Below, piece after piece: positions 20,995 through 32,637 of a stretch of DNA of 64,000 nucleotides. The notes beneath the pieces were generated by a model. The model ran no database searches. It saw nothing but the letters and a program-made list of their open reading frames with translations, and was not told the origin of the DNA. Within the stretch, counting starts at the first letter, position 1. Each line of letters opens with the position of its first letter. The stretch is from Nemertoderma westbladi (taxonomy: Eukaryota; Xenacoelomorpha; Nemertodermatida; Nemertodermatidae). Location of the stretch: the NCBI GenBank assembly GCA_032718475.1, contig JAUCBJ010006915.1:112088-176087 (forward strand), given 5' to 3'. Both the position numbers and the translations under genes were made by a program.

Positions 20995-22880
20995 ATTTTA
21001 CAATGGCATCTAATTACCACAATGTACAGAACTCAAGTGTCTATTTACCACAAGACTAACTGCGCATCTAATTACCACAATATACAGAACGCAAGTGTCT
21101 AATTACCACAATACTATACAGCGTCTAATTACCACAATATACAGAACGCGAGTGTCTAATTACCACAACACTATACTGCGTCTAATTACCACAATATACA
21201 GAATGCAAATATCTATTTACCACAACACTACACTGCATCTAATTACCACAATATACAGAACTCAAGTGTCTATTTACCACACGACTATACTGCGTCTAAT
21301 TACCACAAGACTATACTGCGTCTAATTACCACAATCTATTTACGAACAAGACTACACTGCACACTGCATCTAATTACCACAATATTATTTTACAATGGCA
21401 TCTAATTACCACAATATACAGAACGCAAGTGTCTATTTACCACAAGACTATACTGCGTCTAATTGCCACAACACTATACTGCGTCTAATTGCCACAACAC
21501 TATACTGCGTCTAATTACCACAACACTACCTTATACTGCGTCTAATTACCACAATCTATTTACCACAAGACTACACTGCATCTAATTACCACAATATTAT
21601 TTTACAATGGCATCTAATTACCACAATATACAGAATGCAAGTGTCTAATTACCACAACACTATACTGCGTCTAATTACCACAGGACTATACTGTGTCTAA
21701 TTACCACAATCTATTTACGAACAAGACTACACTGCACACTGCATCTAATGACCACAATATTATTTTACAATGGCATCTAATTACCACAATATACAGAACG
21801 CAAGTGTCTATTTACCACAAGACTATACTGCGTCTAATTACCACAACACTATACTGCGTCTAATTACCACAACACTATATTGCGTCTAATTACCACAATC
21901 TATTTACGAACAAGACTACACTGCACACTGCATCTAATTACCACAATATTATTTTACAATGGCATCTAATTACCACAATATACAGAACGCAAGTGTCTAT
22001 TTACCACAAGACTATACTGCGTCTAATTGCCACAACACTATACTGCGTCTAATTGCCACAACACTATACTGCGTCTAATTACCACAACACTACCTTATAC
22101 TGCGTCTAATTACCACAATCTATTTACCACAAGACTACACTGCATCTAATTACCACAATATTATTTTACAATGGCATCTAATTACCACAATATACAGAAC
22201 TCAAGTGTCTATTTACCACATGACTATACTGCGTCTAATTACCACAAGACTATACTGCGTCTAATTACCACAATCTATTTACGAACAAGACTACACTGCA
22301 CACTGCATCTAATTACCACAATATTATTTTACAATGGCATCTAATTACCACAATATACAGAACGCAAGTGTCTATTTACCACAAGACTATACTGCGTCTA
22401 ATTGCCACAACACTATACTGCGTCTAATTGCCACAACACTATACTGCGTCTAATTACCACAACACTACCTTATACTGCGTCTAATTACCACAATCTATTT
22501 ACCACAAGACTACACTGCATCTAATTACCACAATATTATTTTACAATGGCATCTAATTACCACAATATACAGAACTCAAGTGTCTATTTACCACACGACT
22601 ATACTGCGTCTAATTACCACAAGACTATACTGCGTCTAATTACCACAATCTATTTACGAACAAGACTACACTGCACACTGCATCTAATGACCACAATATT
22701 ATTTTACAATGGCATCTAATTACCACAATATACAGAACGCAAGTGTCTATTTACCACAAGACTATACTGCGTCTAATTACCACAACACTATACTGCGTCT
22801 AATTACCACAACACTATACTGCGTCTAATTACCACAATCTATTTACGAACAAGACTACACTGCACACTGCATCTAATTAC
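20995..22880. repeat. Left arm array, TCTAATTACCACAA units
   Basis: Higher-order array of about 20-bp units (TCTAATTACCACAATATACAG, ACACTATACTGCGTCTAATT, CTATTTACCACAAGACTAC and variants). Blocks of about 375-460 bp repeat (for example 21360, 21730, 21920, 22290, 22660). The inverse arrangement is at 27640-28985. Short ORFs reading NYHNTILRLI are repeat artefacts. Confidence 0.9.
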
Positions 22881-23049
22881 CTGTACCATATAGGGCTCGC
22901 CTAAGGTCACTCATTTGTAAATCGCTTACTGAGTGTAACAATAGTTATTATCGATAGTGACCTTTAGTATATTGTTGATGGACTCGCAGTTATTGTTAAT
23001 TACTGTATAATATAATATTGCTTAATTAACCTTTTTGTTACAATTTTTT

Positions 23050-23590
23050 TTGGTACACACTGACAGACCCACCGACAGTCTGACCAACCGACCGACCAAC
23101 AGACTGACCGACAGAATGACCAATCGACGGACAGACTGAGCGATTGACTGACCAACCGACTGACCCACTGACAGACTGACCAACAGACTGACCGAAATAC
23201 TGACCAACCGACCGAGAGACTGACCGACAGACTGACCAGCCAACCGACCGACCGAATGACTGACAGACTAACCAACTGACGTACCGATCCATCAACTGAC
23301 CGACCGACCACCAGACTCCCGCACCTACAGACTGAATGATAAATTTTCCAACCGACCGACGGACTCACACACAAACTGACCAACCAACCAACCAACAAAC
23401 TGACCGACAGATTGAATGACAGACTGACCAACCGACTGACAGACAGACTAACCAACTGACCTACCGACCAATCAACCAACCGACAGACTGAACGACTGAC
23501 TGACCAACTAACCCACCGACAGACTGACCGACCGACTGACCGACAGACTAACCAACTGACCTACCGACAGACTCACCTACCTATATACTG
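23050..23590. repeat. Degenerate (GACC/GACT)n tetranucleotide array
   Basis: CTGACCGACAGACTGACCAA-type repeats over about 540 bp. Minus-strand ORFs (SVGRSVGQSV) are stop-free because of the repeat and are not taken as genes. Confidence 0.85.
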
Positions 23591-24350
23591 TAGAACTTAT
23601 TACTAAATGAAATAAACTGATTTCGTTATGGATATAATATACTGAAATTGTGCCCCATTAATTGATTTATATAAACTAAGATTATTTTTATTAGGAATTA
23701 AATGATGTTTAAACACAATTCATTTATTGGTTAATTTTATAACTTGCGATAAAGTATTTAAACTTACAAATTATGTATTTCCTGTGTCTCGTCCGTTTCT
23801 GGTACAATATCCGTAATTCTTCCTTCACCGTTTTCCAGTATTTCATAGATGGGTGGGCCGATTTTATGATTAAGAGTAAAATTTTGCAGAGTAATTAATC
23901 ACGTCCATTCGGTTGAAATTTGTACTGTACGAGGTTGACATAATTTTGACTCTTCTCGCTGAAACTCTTCCACGAATAATAACGATTGATTGAAATACAT
24001 AATTCTTCCACATATTTGCTACTGTAAATGTCGCTTATGTTATAAATATCATTCTCCACCACCAATTGTGATAACTGTGTGTCCTACAGTAAATTGTGCC
24101 CACATATTCCAGAGCACAACAGAACCCATGCCCTTGGAATTTATTTACAAAAGCCCTGCCCTGATAAATGCCCGTTCAGAAAATACACTGTACTTTATTT
24201 TTTTTTATTATAATTTTAGCTTTTGCCAACAATTCCCTCGTCGACTGTAAATCCTATAGACTTATTTCATTTGATTTATTAATGTTTGTGTGTAATTAAA
24301 TTTCATCAATTATAAAGTTGAAACGAGATATCAATTCTCCAATTGCTTCC

Positions 24351-24378
24351 AGCCCCCCCCCCCCCCCCCCCCCCCCCC
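24351..24378. repeat. Poly-C tract
   Basis: Uninterrupted C run of about 26 bases, 40 bases outside the 24420-26890 element. Confidence 0.8.
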
Positions 24379-24419
24379 GTACAAATAAAGTGCTAACTTT
24401 ATACATAATGATGTCCATT

Positions 24420-26890
24420 CCCTGCAAACAATGTATTGTTAAAAAGCTGTTACTAAAATGTTATTTAATGACATAGATAACATTATTTCAAATTGTTAGA
24501 TTAATGATAAAAAAACTGTAAATTGGCCAAGAAATATGACGTTATATACTAACGTTATTATTTCGTTTTTAATAACATTAAAATAACAAAGCCAGGATGG
24601 TTACATATATCATTACTTTTATGTTATTCCTTATCATTATTATTGTATTTTTAATGACATTAAAATAACAACGGCATAATGTTATTTAGATCGTTACTGT
24701 TATGTTATTTCTTAACATAAAAATATTGTTTGCTAAAAACGTAACATTAAATTTACGTGCAATTAAGCCCTTCTCTCATGTTTTATGGTTCGCTTGCTCT
24801 CAAACTAATAATCCCCCTCCATTGCCGTTCTTTATTATCGTTCTTTGTAATTGCCAAACCCTTTATTGAATAATTAATTAATAATTTCCCTACGCATGTT
24901 GATATGGTAGTGGCAGGCTACAATCTCTAACACAGTTTGATTGAATACAATTTTGTTGTAGGCAATTGTATGCAAATTAATAACAATTAAAACGTATAAC
25001 ATGAATTGAATATTTTGTATAATGACCAGTCAGAAACAAATAATGAAATAAGCAGCAAAATCAAAGTAAAATATCACAGAATAAGTAAACAACAAATATA
25101 TGGCTGTATGGCCCAATTACGTAAATGGTTTTGATATTTCGGTTAAAGTTAATCACAGACTTAAAAAGAATATGTTTATGACGTAATAATAAGTGATAAC
25201 AACATAATGAATTGCATCAATTAAAATACTTTGAGTTAATATTATTCACTAGATTTATAGATCTGATTTGTAGTCTATATAAAATAATGTAGATAGATAG
25301 ATATGTTTATTGACAATTTACATATGCGATACAAATAATATCAAATATAATACTGCACAAAACCTTTACGATAATTAGTTATTGACACAGTTATATAAAT
25401 TGTCCAGTAGATTTTTGAAACTGTCTATTTTGTCTTGAGAACTTTAGCGAATACTAAAATTATTTGAACGTAATTTAACACAAAAATAACAAACAAACCG
25501 ACATAATAAACCTGAATATCTAGTGAATGGTAATAACCTACGCTTAACATTACTGACTCTATATACCTACACATTTGTTCAATATTATCCATATTACCAT
25601 TGAAAAAGATACATATACATGTACATATAGTGGGTTTAATAAATAATACCTCACAACAATGTTAAATTTATTAAAAGGAGCAGGTTACAGTTGGCTACAG
25701 AGGCACATATACAGATTTATTTCTGGGAGAGTAATCAGTACTTATTTGAATCGATATCTCCCTGGAGAGGGATGATTTTGATTGCATCGCAAATCCTCCC
25801 TATCTGAACAAATCATATTTAAAAAATTAAATGTTAATTATAATTATAATTATAGCTGAGTGAGCTTCATTTATTAAACTGTAAAAATAAATCAATAGGC
25901 CTAGGCCCTACAAAAGTACAATCTAAAAACTGAAACAATAAATAGTTTGTAATAACAGTTAATGTGAAGTTTTCAAATCGAAATCGAATCGAAAGTTTTG
26001 TAGTAATGCTGTCCCTGTGCCCTGCCCCTTCAACTGAAAACTGGGACCTCCCAATAATAAGAATTCCAATCTGTAGTCCTCGGCTGTTGAAATCCACCAT
26101 CAGTACAGACAAATAAGTCAATCCTCCACCTGTCAGTGCTGGTTTAAGGGGACTTCCTGGTCCTGGCAGCCTTGAATTCTGTAATTGGTAGGTCTAATGA
26201 AGTAATGTGTGAATCCAGAGGGTAAAGGCGAACTCGCATTCAGGTAGATATGTTTTATTTATGAGTTTAGGTTAAATAAATCACAAAACCAAAACTATAA
26301 AACCAAAAATATGAGCTACTGTACACTGTACAGTGCAGTAGGCCTACAGTAACTACAATACAGCACTACAGTAATATAAAGATAGGCCTTGCAGTACAGC
26401 AGTATAACAATACATATACGCAATAAACATTGAATACAGGCATGCCAGAATGAGTATTGTACAACATACCATACTGTGTACTATTTTACATGTGGAAAAT
26501 TCCTCCATTACCGCCAATTTTAAAATTAGCCAATCATCAATCTCAGATTAGATAATAGAAGTGACAGCAGCGTCTATCGCATAATGTTTATTTTATGTGA
26601 CAAAATAACATTGTTCTGATATGTAACAAACCATGTTCTTAAAATGTTAGAACTAAACACTTATAAAACATTTTTGACTAATGTTTATGTTCTCACATTA
26701 AAATTACGTTTTTCTAACATCAACAGTTATCATTTATTTAATGTCTGACAAAGACATTATAGAGTAATGTTAAAATAACATATATTGAACATCTAAATAT
26801 TCTATCAAACAAGGGAATGACATTTATCAACATTTATAACAAATTAATGATGTTTTTCTGACATTCCTCGAAAGTAAATTGTTTGCAGGG
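24420..26890. mobile_element. 2.5-kb element with CCCTGCAAACAAT ends and TAACATTA-rich arms
   Basis: Perfect 13-bp terminal inverted repeats CCCTGCAAACAAT. The arms are packed with TAACATTA/AATGTTATT words (24425-24735; 26580-26870). It interrupts the first copy of a duplicated segment whose second copy (27367 onward) retains the uninterrupted site CCATTTGTATATC. Comparison shows CCATT-element-TTGTATATC, so the TSD is about 1 base. No ORF. It includes a 68-bp minisatellite fragment at about 25670. Confidence 0.75.
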
Positions 26891-27570
26891 TTGTATATCA
26901 TATACGTGTAAAATAGCGTGGTTGATAGATGAGCCTCTGCATTTATACGGGCTTGGCACCGTTTTTTGTGTTCTTCATGAATGTAAAACACAAAAAGCTG
27001 CATTACTGTAATTATTATTTCATATAATCGTATAATTGTTTCCCCGTTTAACATATGTTGTGGCGATTGTGTCCCCCTTTGTGGCAACTATAACCTCCGT
27101 AGTGGCGATTGTGTCCCCCTTTGTGGCAACTATAACCTCCGTAGTGGCGATTGTTTCTTCCGTTGGGGCAACTATAACATCTGTTGTGGCGATTGTTTCC
27201 AGAGGGCGGCAACTTTAACTACAACACCCAACAATAAATACTTTTTATTTCAATAACTAAGTATACAGTACTTTAAATAGGGGGGTCTTTCGATACAAAC
27301 GATATTTACAGAAATAACAACTGATTACTTCCAAAACTAATACCTTAACAATGTACTACAAATGGACATAATGATGTCCATTTGTATATCATATACGTGT
27401 AAAATAGCGTGGTTGATAGATGAGCCTCTGCATTTATACGGGCTTGGCACCGTTTTTTGTGTTCTTCATGAATGTAAAACACAAAAAGCTGCATTACTGT
27501 AATTATTTTTCGTATAATCGTATAATTGTTTCCCCGTTGTGGCAACTATAACATCTGTTGATATAACTCC
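26891..27570. repeat. Tandem duplication of about 180 bp, plus 60-bp repeats
   Basis: 26891-27055 and 27383-27540 are nearly identical (TGTATATCATATACGTGTAA through TTGTTTCCCCGTT). 27056-27200 holds three units of GTGGCGATTGTGTCCCCC TTTGTGGCAACTATAACCTC. The second copy of the 180-bp segment carries an empty site for the 24420-26890 element. Confidence 0.85.
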
Positions 27571-27639
27571 GTATTCCACCGTTTGGGTTCGTTTGGGTAC
27601 CGTTTGGGTTTTTAGTCCTACCCGTGATTAGACACTTGA

Positions 27640-28985
27640 GTTCTGTATATTGTGGTAATTAGACGTTAGTGAAGTTTTGCGGTAATTAGACACTGAATAT
27701 TAATAACTACCGTACTGTATATTGTGGTAATTAGACACTCTTGCATTCTGTATATTGTGGTAATTAGATGCAGTGTGGTCTTGTGGTAAATAGACACTGC
27801 GTTCTGTATATTGTGGTAATTAGACGCAGTATAGTGTTGTGGTAATTAGAGACTTGCGTTCTGTATATTGTGGTAATTAGATGCCATTGTAAAATAATAT
27901 TGTGGTAATTAGATGCAGTGTAGTCTTGTGGTAATTAGACGCAGTATAGTCTTGTGGTAATTAGACACTTGCGTTCCGTATATTGTGGTAATTAGATGCC
28001 ATTGTAAAATAATATTGTGGTAATTAGATGCAGTGTAGTCTTGTGGTAATTAGACGCAGTCTAGTCTTGTGGTAATTAGACACTTGCGTTCTGTATATTG
28101 TGGTAATTAGATGCCATTGTAAAATAATATTGTGGTAATTAGATGCAGTGTGCAGTGTAGTCTTGTTCGTAAATAGATTGTGGTAATTAGACGCAGTATA
28201 GTCTTGTGGTAATTAGACGCAGTATAGTCTTGTGGTAATTAGACACTTGCGTTCCGTATATTGTGGTAATTAGATGCCATTGTAAAATAATATTGTGGTA
28301 ATTAGATGCAGTGTAGTCTTGTGGTAATTAGACGCAGTATAGTCTTGTGGTAATTAGACACTTGCGTTCTGTATATTGTGGTAATTAGATGCCATTGTAA
28401 AATAATATTGTGGTAATTAGATGCAGTGTGCAGTGTAGTCTTGTTCGTAAATAGATTGTGGTAATTAGACGCAGTATACCGTATAGTCTTGTGGTAATTA
28501 GACACTTGCGTTCTGTATATTGTGGTAATTAGATGCCATTGTAAAATAATATTGTGGTAATTAGATGCAGTGTGCAGTGTAGTCTTGTTCGTAAATAGAT
28601 TGTGGTAATTAGACGCAGTATACCTGTATAGTCTTGTGGTAATTAGACACTTGCGTTCTGTATATTGTGGTAATTAGATGCCATTGTAAAATAATATTGT
28701 GGTAATTAGATGCAGTGTGCAGTGTAGTCTTGTTCGTAAATAGATTGTGGTAATTAGACGCAGTATACCTGTATAGTCTTGTGGTAATTAGACACTTGCG
28801 TTCTGTATATTGTGGTAATTAGATGCCATTGTAAAATAATATTGTGGTAATTAGATGCAGTGTGCAGTGTAGTCTTGTGGTAAATAGACACTTGAGTTCT
28901 GTACATTGTGGTAATTAGACACTTGAGTTCTGTATATTGTGGTAATTAGATGCCATTGTAAAATAACATTGTGGTAATTAGATGC
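27640..28985. repeat. Right arm array, TTGTGGTAATTAGA units
   Basis: Inverted counterpart of 20995-22880, with the same unit lexicon (TTGTGGTAATTAGATGCAG, TTGCGTTCTGTATATTGTGG) and a higher-order period of about 150-160 bp (28400, 28560, 28720). Ends in the unique terminal segment 28980-29059. Confidence 0.9.
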
Positions 28986-29802
28986 CTGTATCGAATTGTT
29001 GGGGTAGATTGTGGTAGATTGTGGTAGTTTGTGGTAGGTTGGGGTAATTAGTAGGACCGATTAAAAAGTCATTTAATTACTTCAATATTTTCTACTACCA
29101 CACATGTTATGAAAGTTTGTGCGGCTAAAATACTAAAGTATATTTATTGCCTCTTAAATAATTAAATATAAGATAATTATTTTATTGCGCAGAACACCAT
29201 CTCCATACCGAAACCTAACTAACCAAAACAATAAACGATATCATTACAAATTAATGGAAAGGAGTGCCACACACGTCGCGTCTCTCCTCCACATCTTTGG
29301 AACGATACGGGTTACCACCAGCTGACGGCTGCGACCCTTCCATTAACTAAATAATTAGATAAGTAGACATAGACGGGTTTAGACAAAGTTGTTGTTAGGA
29401 ATGTTTTTTTTGAACGATTTAAAGCTGGCATTTATAAACGTGTCCAGATTGGGCTCTACTGCTTGCGTGGAGCCATTTACAAGTCCGAAAAATTGGCCTC
29501 AGCAAATTAAATATTTTGCCCCCCCCCCCCCCCCCCCCCCCAAGCATAATCCTACAACCGCCCCTGTCGGTAGAGGACAATCTAGGACATGAGACACATA
29601 GTAAAGTTAATTGTTAAAGATGTCCCAACATTATTTTAGCTTTGTATTGTATCTATTTGTGTGCAATTAAAAGGTCATGGTACAATCAAATCAATCCCAT
29701 CAAATCAAATCCATTCGTATTTTGAGTTTTTTCGAATTTGTTTAACAAATACAGGTTTAAATTTCAACTTTAAATTGCAAAAAACATATTAATAGCGGTA
29801 CC

Positions 29803-30800
29803 CTATGGGGCGCCGTTTGGGCCAAAAATAAAAAAAACATATTATATTAAAAAGTTATAATGGTATGTTTTTTTATCTTGCCGTTTGGGCCAAAAGTTGT
29901 AATGGTATGTTTTTTTATCTTGCCGTTTGGGCCAAAAGTTGTAATGGTATGTTTTTTTATCTTGCCGTTTGGGCCAAAAATAGCTGAGAGGGAAATTTGA
30001 ATTATCACTTTCTATATACTGTATTTATAGCAATTGCAATTATCATCATACCTGTGAGCCTGTCTGCCTATACATGATTGTGGATTGTATTTACACACGG
30101 CAGCACGGTACCGTATCGCTGGAGGAGTGGACTTTAGGCTTACCTCCCGCTGTATGGGCCTTGGCCTACCGGTACTCATATACTGTCACTGCGTAATGCT
30201 GTAATGTAGCGTTAGGCTGTTAGGTACAAATGACATTCTGACATTAATGCCTCAGTATTGCAGTATTGTGGACCACAAGATGTAGGCCTATCACAAGCAC
30301 AATGTGTAATGCTACAGGGCCTAAAGTATACTGATTTGTACCTAACAGCCTAACGCATTACAGCATTACCCAGTGACAGTATATGAGTACTGGTAGGCCA
30401 AGGCCCATACAGCCATACAGCGGGAGGTAAGCCTAAAGTCCACTCCTACAGCGATACGGTACACCGTGTGTAAATACAATCCACAATCATGTATAGGCAG
30501 ACAGGCTCACAGGTATGATGATAATTGCAATTGCTAAATACAGTATATAGAAAGTGATAATTCAAATTTCCCTCTCAGCTATTTTTGGCCCAAACGGCAA
30601 GATAAAAAAACATACCATTACAACTTTTGGCCCAAACGGCAAGATAAAAAAACATACCATTACAACTTTTGGCCCAAACGGCAAGATAAAAAAACATACC
30701 ATTACAACTTTTGGCCCAAACGGCAAGATAAAAAACATACCATTATAACTTTTTAATATAATATGTTTTTTTTATTTTTGGCCCAAACGGCGCCCCATAG
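29803..30800. mobile_element. 1-kb near-perfect palindromic fold-back element
   Basis: Arms 29803-30231 and 30329-30800 are inverted copies with a loop of about 97 bp. Ends: TATGGGGCGCCGTTTGGGCC. Each arm carries tandem 43-bp units (TTTTTATCTTGCCGTTTGGG), three left and four right. No clear TSD and no gene; the plus ORF at 30554-30748 is the 43-bp repeat translated. Confidence 0.8.
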
Positions 30801-31413
30801 TACCCTGCTAACCAGACACGCTACACGCTATTATACCAAACGTTTGTTTATATGCTTGAATCATGTTGACATGTTTTTTTTCTAAACTTGTTTTAATCAA
30901 CATGTTATTTTAACATCTAAATAACATAATATCCAATCATGTTATAATCAAACATTTGTTGATCACGTTTTAATAATACCTAAATGTAACATGTTTTATC
31001 ATGTAATTATTTAACATTTGTTTTACATGTTATTGTGTAACATAAATCATACATGTTTATTCCAGCTGTTTGTTAAATGCTACTTTGTCGTGTTGAACAA
31101 ACGTCCTGCACATCATTGCCAATATGTCTTAAGGCTGTTTGAATAAACCGCCTAAAATTTACCGCCAAATTCGTTTATAGGCCTATAAATCATGCAGCAG
31201 TGCATGCAGTACTGCAGTACATCAGTCAGTCAGTAGACACTCCACTGCCTGCCCACAAGTCCCTAAAAGGTGCCACCCTGCTCCATAGCGCGGGAAATTC
31301 AAATGATTGAAAGACATGTAATTTGTACTGGAAAGGGTGGCAGATCATATCTGCTACCTATATTTTGGCGGTAAATTCAAATCTGTTTTAACGTTGAATA
31401 CATGAATAGAGTA

Positions 31414-32637
31414 GGCAGTGATTTTTTATGTCCTTTTATTTGACTTTTTTTGTCCTTTTTTTTACGAATTATGCATAATGACTTTTGTTGTCCTTTTAAT
31501 GACTTTTTATGTATGTATTTCTTCAAACTGTCAGACTGCTGATTTCTGGACTGTCAGACAGTTAGATTTCACTATGCCTGTGCCAAAACATTCCATGATT
31601 TATAGACTATGAGATAGATTTCCATATGCGCCTGTGGTAAAAAGACTCTATATTTAATAGTTTGTGGTTGTTGTCGATAATCGATTACCACATGACGTAT
31701 CAAAACACTAATTTTATAGCCAAAAACAATTACCAATTGATGGAAAGGAGCAGGTTAAGGCCGAGTTTTCTAACCAAAACAATAAACAGTCACTTTACCA
31801 AATCAGGGAAAGGAGCAGGTTACAGAGACGAGATTTTCTAACTAAAACAATAAACGATCACTTAACTAATTGAGGGAAAGGAGCAGGTTACAGAGGCGGG
31901 ATTTTCTAACCAAAACAATAAACGATCACTTAACTTATTGAGGGAAAGGAGCAGGTTACAGAGGCGGGATTTTCTAACCAAGACAATAAACGATCATTTA
32001 ACTAATTGAGGGAAAGGGGCAGGTTACAGAGGCGGGCCTTTCTAACCAAAACTATAAACGGTCACTTTACCAATTCAGGGAAAGGAGCAGGTTACAGAGG
32101 CGGGATTTTCTAACCAAAACAATAAACGATCATTTAACTAATTGAGGGAAAGGGGCAGGTTACAGAAGCGGGATTTTCTAACCAAAACAATAAACGATCA
32201 TTTAACTAATTGAGGGAAAGGAGCAGGTTACAGAGACGATAAAACTAATACAGTAATAGCAGGCCTAAATTATGTGAAAGGTATATCCACATTTTCCACA
32301 ATCCTACAATCCAGTTTGGCCTATCAATTATTTAAAATTTATTAGCACAACCGGTAGGCCTACCATTACCATATTTAAATGGTAGGCTACACAGTAGGCC
32401 TATAGCAGTACCGGTGCCGGTACCGGTACTAAAATACAGAAATACCTGCTTTATACCTACATCTGTACATACAATAGAGCAAAATAGTGCTATATATACT
32501 AATACCGGTACTGATAGCCTGAGAGAACAGCAGTAGAGAAACCGGTAGCATGGAACCTAACATTAGACTTTTGGAGGACATAAAAAATCAAAAAAAAGGA
32601 CAAAAAAAGGATTTAAACGGACAATAAAAATTATTGC
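31414..32637. mobile_element. 1.2-kb element, 10-bp TSD, carrying the 68-bp array
   Basis: Flanked by GAATAGAGTA (31404-31413; 32638-32647). Termini GGCAGTGATTTTTTATGTCC and, inverted, GCAATAATTTTTATTGTCC are imperfect TIRs. TSD of 9-10 bp suggests Mutator-like. The core is the 68-bp minisatellite array. It inserted into the left arm of the 31250-33500 fold-back. No ORF. Confidence 0.7.
31735..32250. repeat. 68-bp minisatellite array, about 7.5 copies
   Basis: Unit includes GGAAAGGAGCAGGTTACAGA, GGCGGGATTTTCTAACCAAA and ACAATAAACGATCA. The period is 68 bp (31881 to 31949). This is the longest array of a unit also seen at about seven other sites in the window. Confidence 0.9.

Larger units (their letters stand above)
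20910..29059. mobile_element. 8.15-kb fold-back element with TCTAATTACCACAA arms, 9-bp TSD
   Basis: The termini (G/C)GGTCCTACTAATTACCCC are inverted at the right, flanked by the 9-bp TSD ATTAAAAAG (20901-20909; 29060-29068). Outer arms match for well over 100 bp without a break. The arms themselves are tandem arrays: left 20995-22880, right 27640-28985. Nine-base TSD and long arms suggest a Mutator-like/fold-back origin. The 4.7-kb interior has no convincing gene and contains the 24420-26890 element. Confidence 0.85.
20159..29566. mobile_element. 9.4-kb hAT-like element, CAGTGGCGGTT TIR, 8-bp TSD
   Basis: CAGTGGCGGTTCTAGG at 20159 and inverted CAGGGGCGGTTGTAGG at 29566 are flanked by the TSD TCGGTAGA (20151-20158; 29567-29574). 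G homopolymer and C homopolymer lie inside the left and right ends. A second hAT-type start, CAGTGGCGTGCAGAAGG, is at 20522 with no partner found. Most of the length is the nested fold-back at 20910-29059. No transposase ORF. Confidence 0.85.

Noticed and set aside
20995-22880. CRISPR-like appearance: short repeats with short spacers
   Set aside because: Eukaryotic context. The spacers are themselves repeated, the array has an inverted partner, and it forms the arm of a TSD-flanked element.
23000-23479. 159-aa minus-strand ORF of SVGRSV/LSVS repeats
   Set aside because: Direct consequence of the GACC/GACT repeat; no start context or domain.
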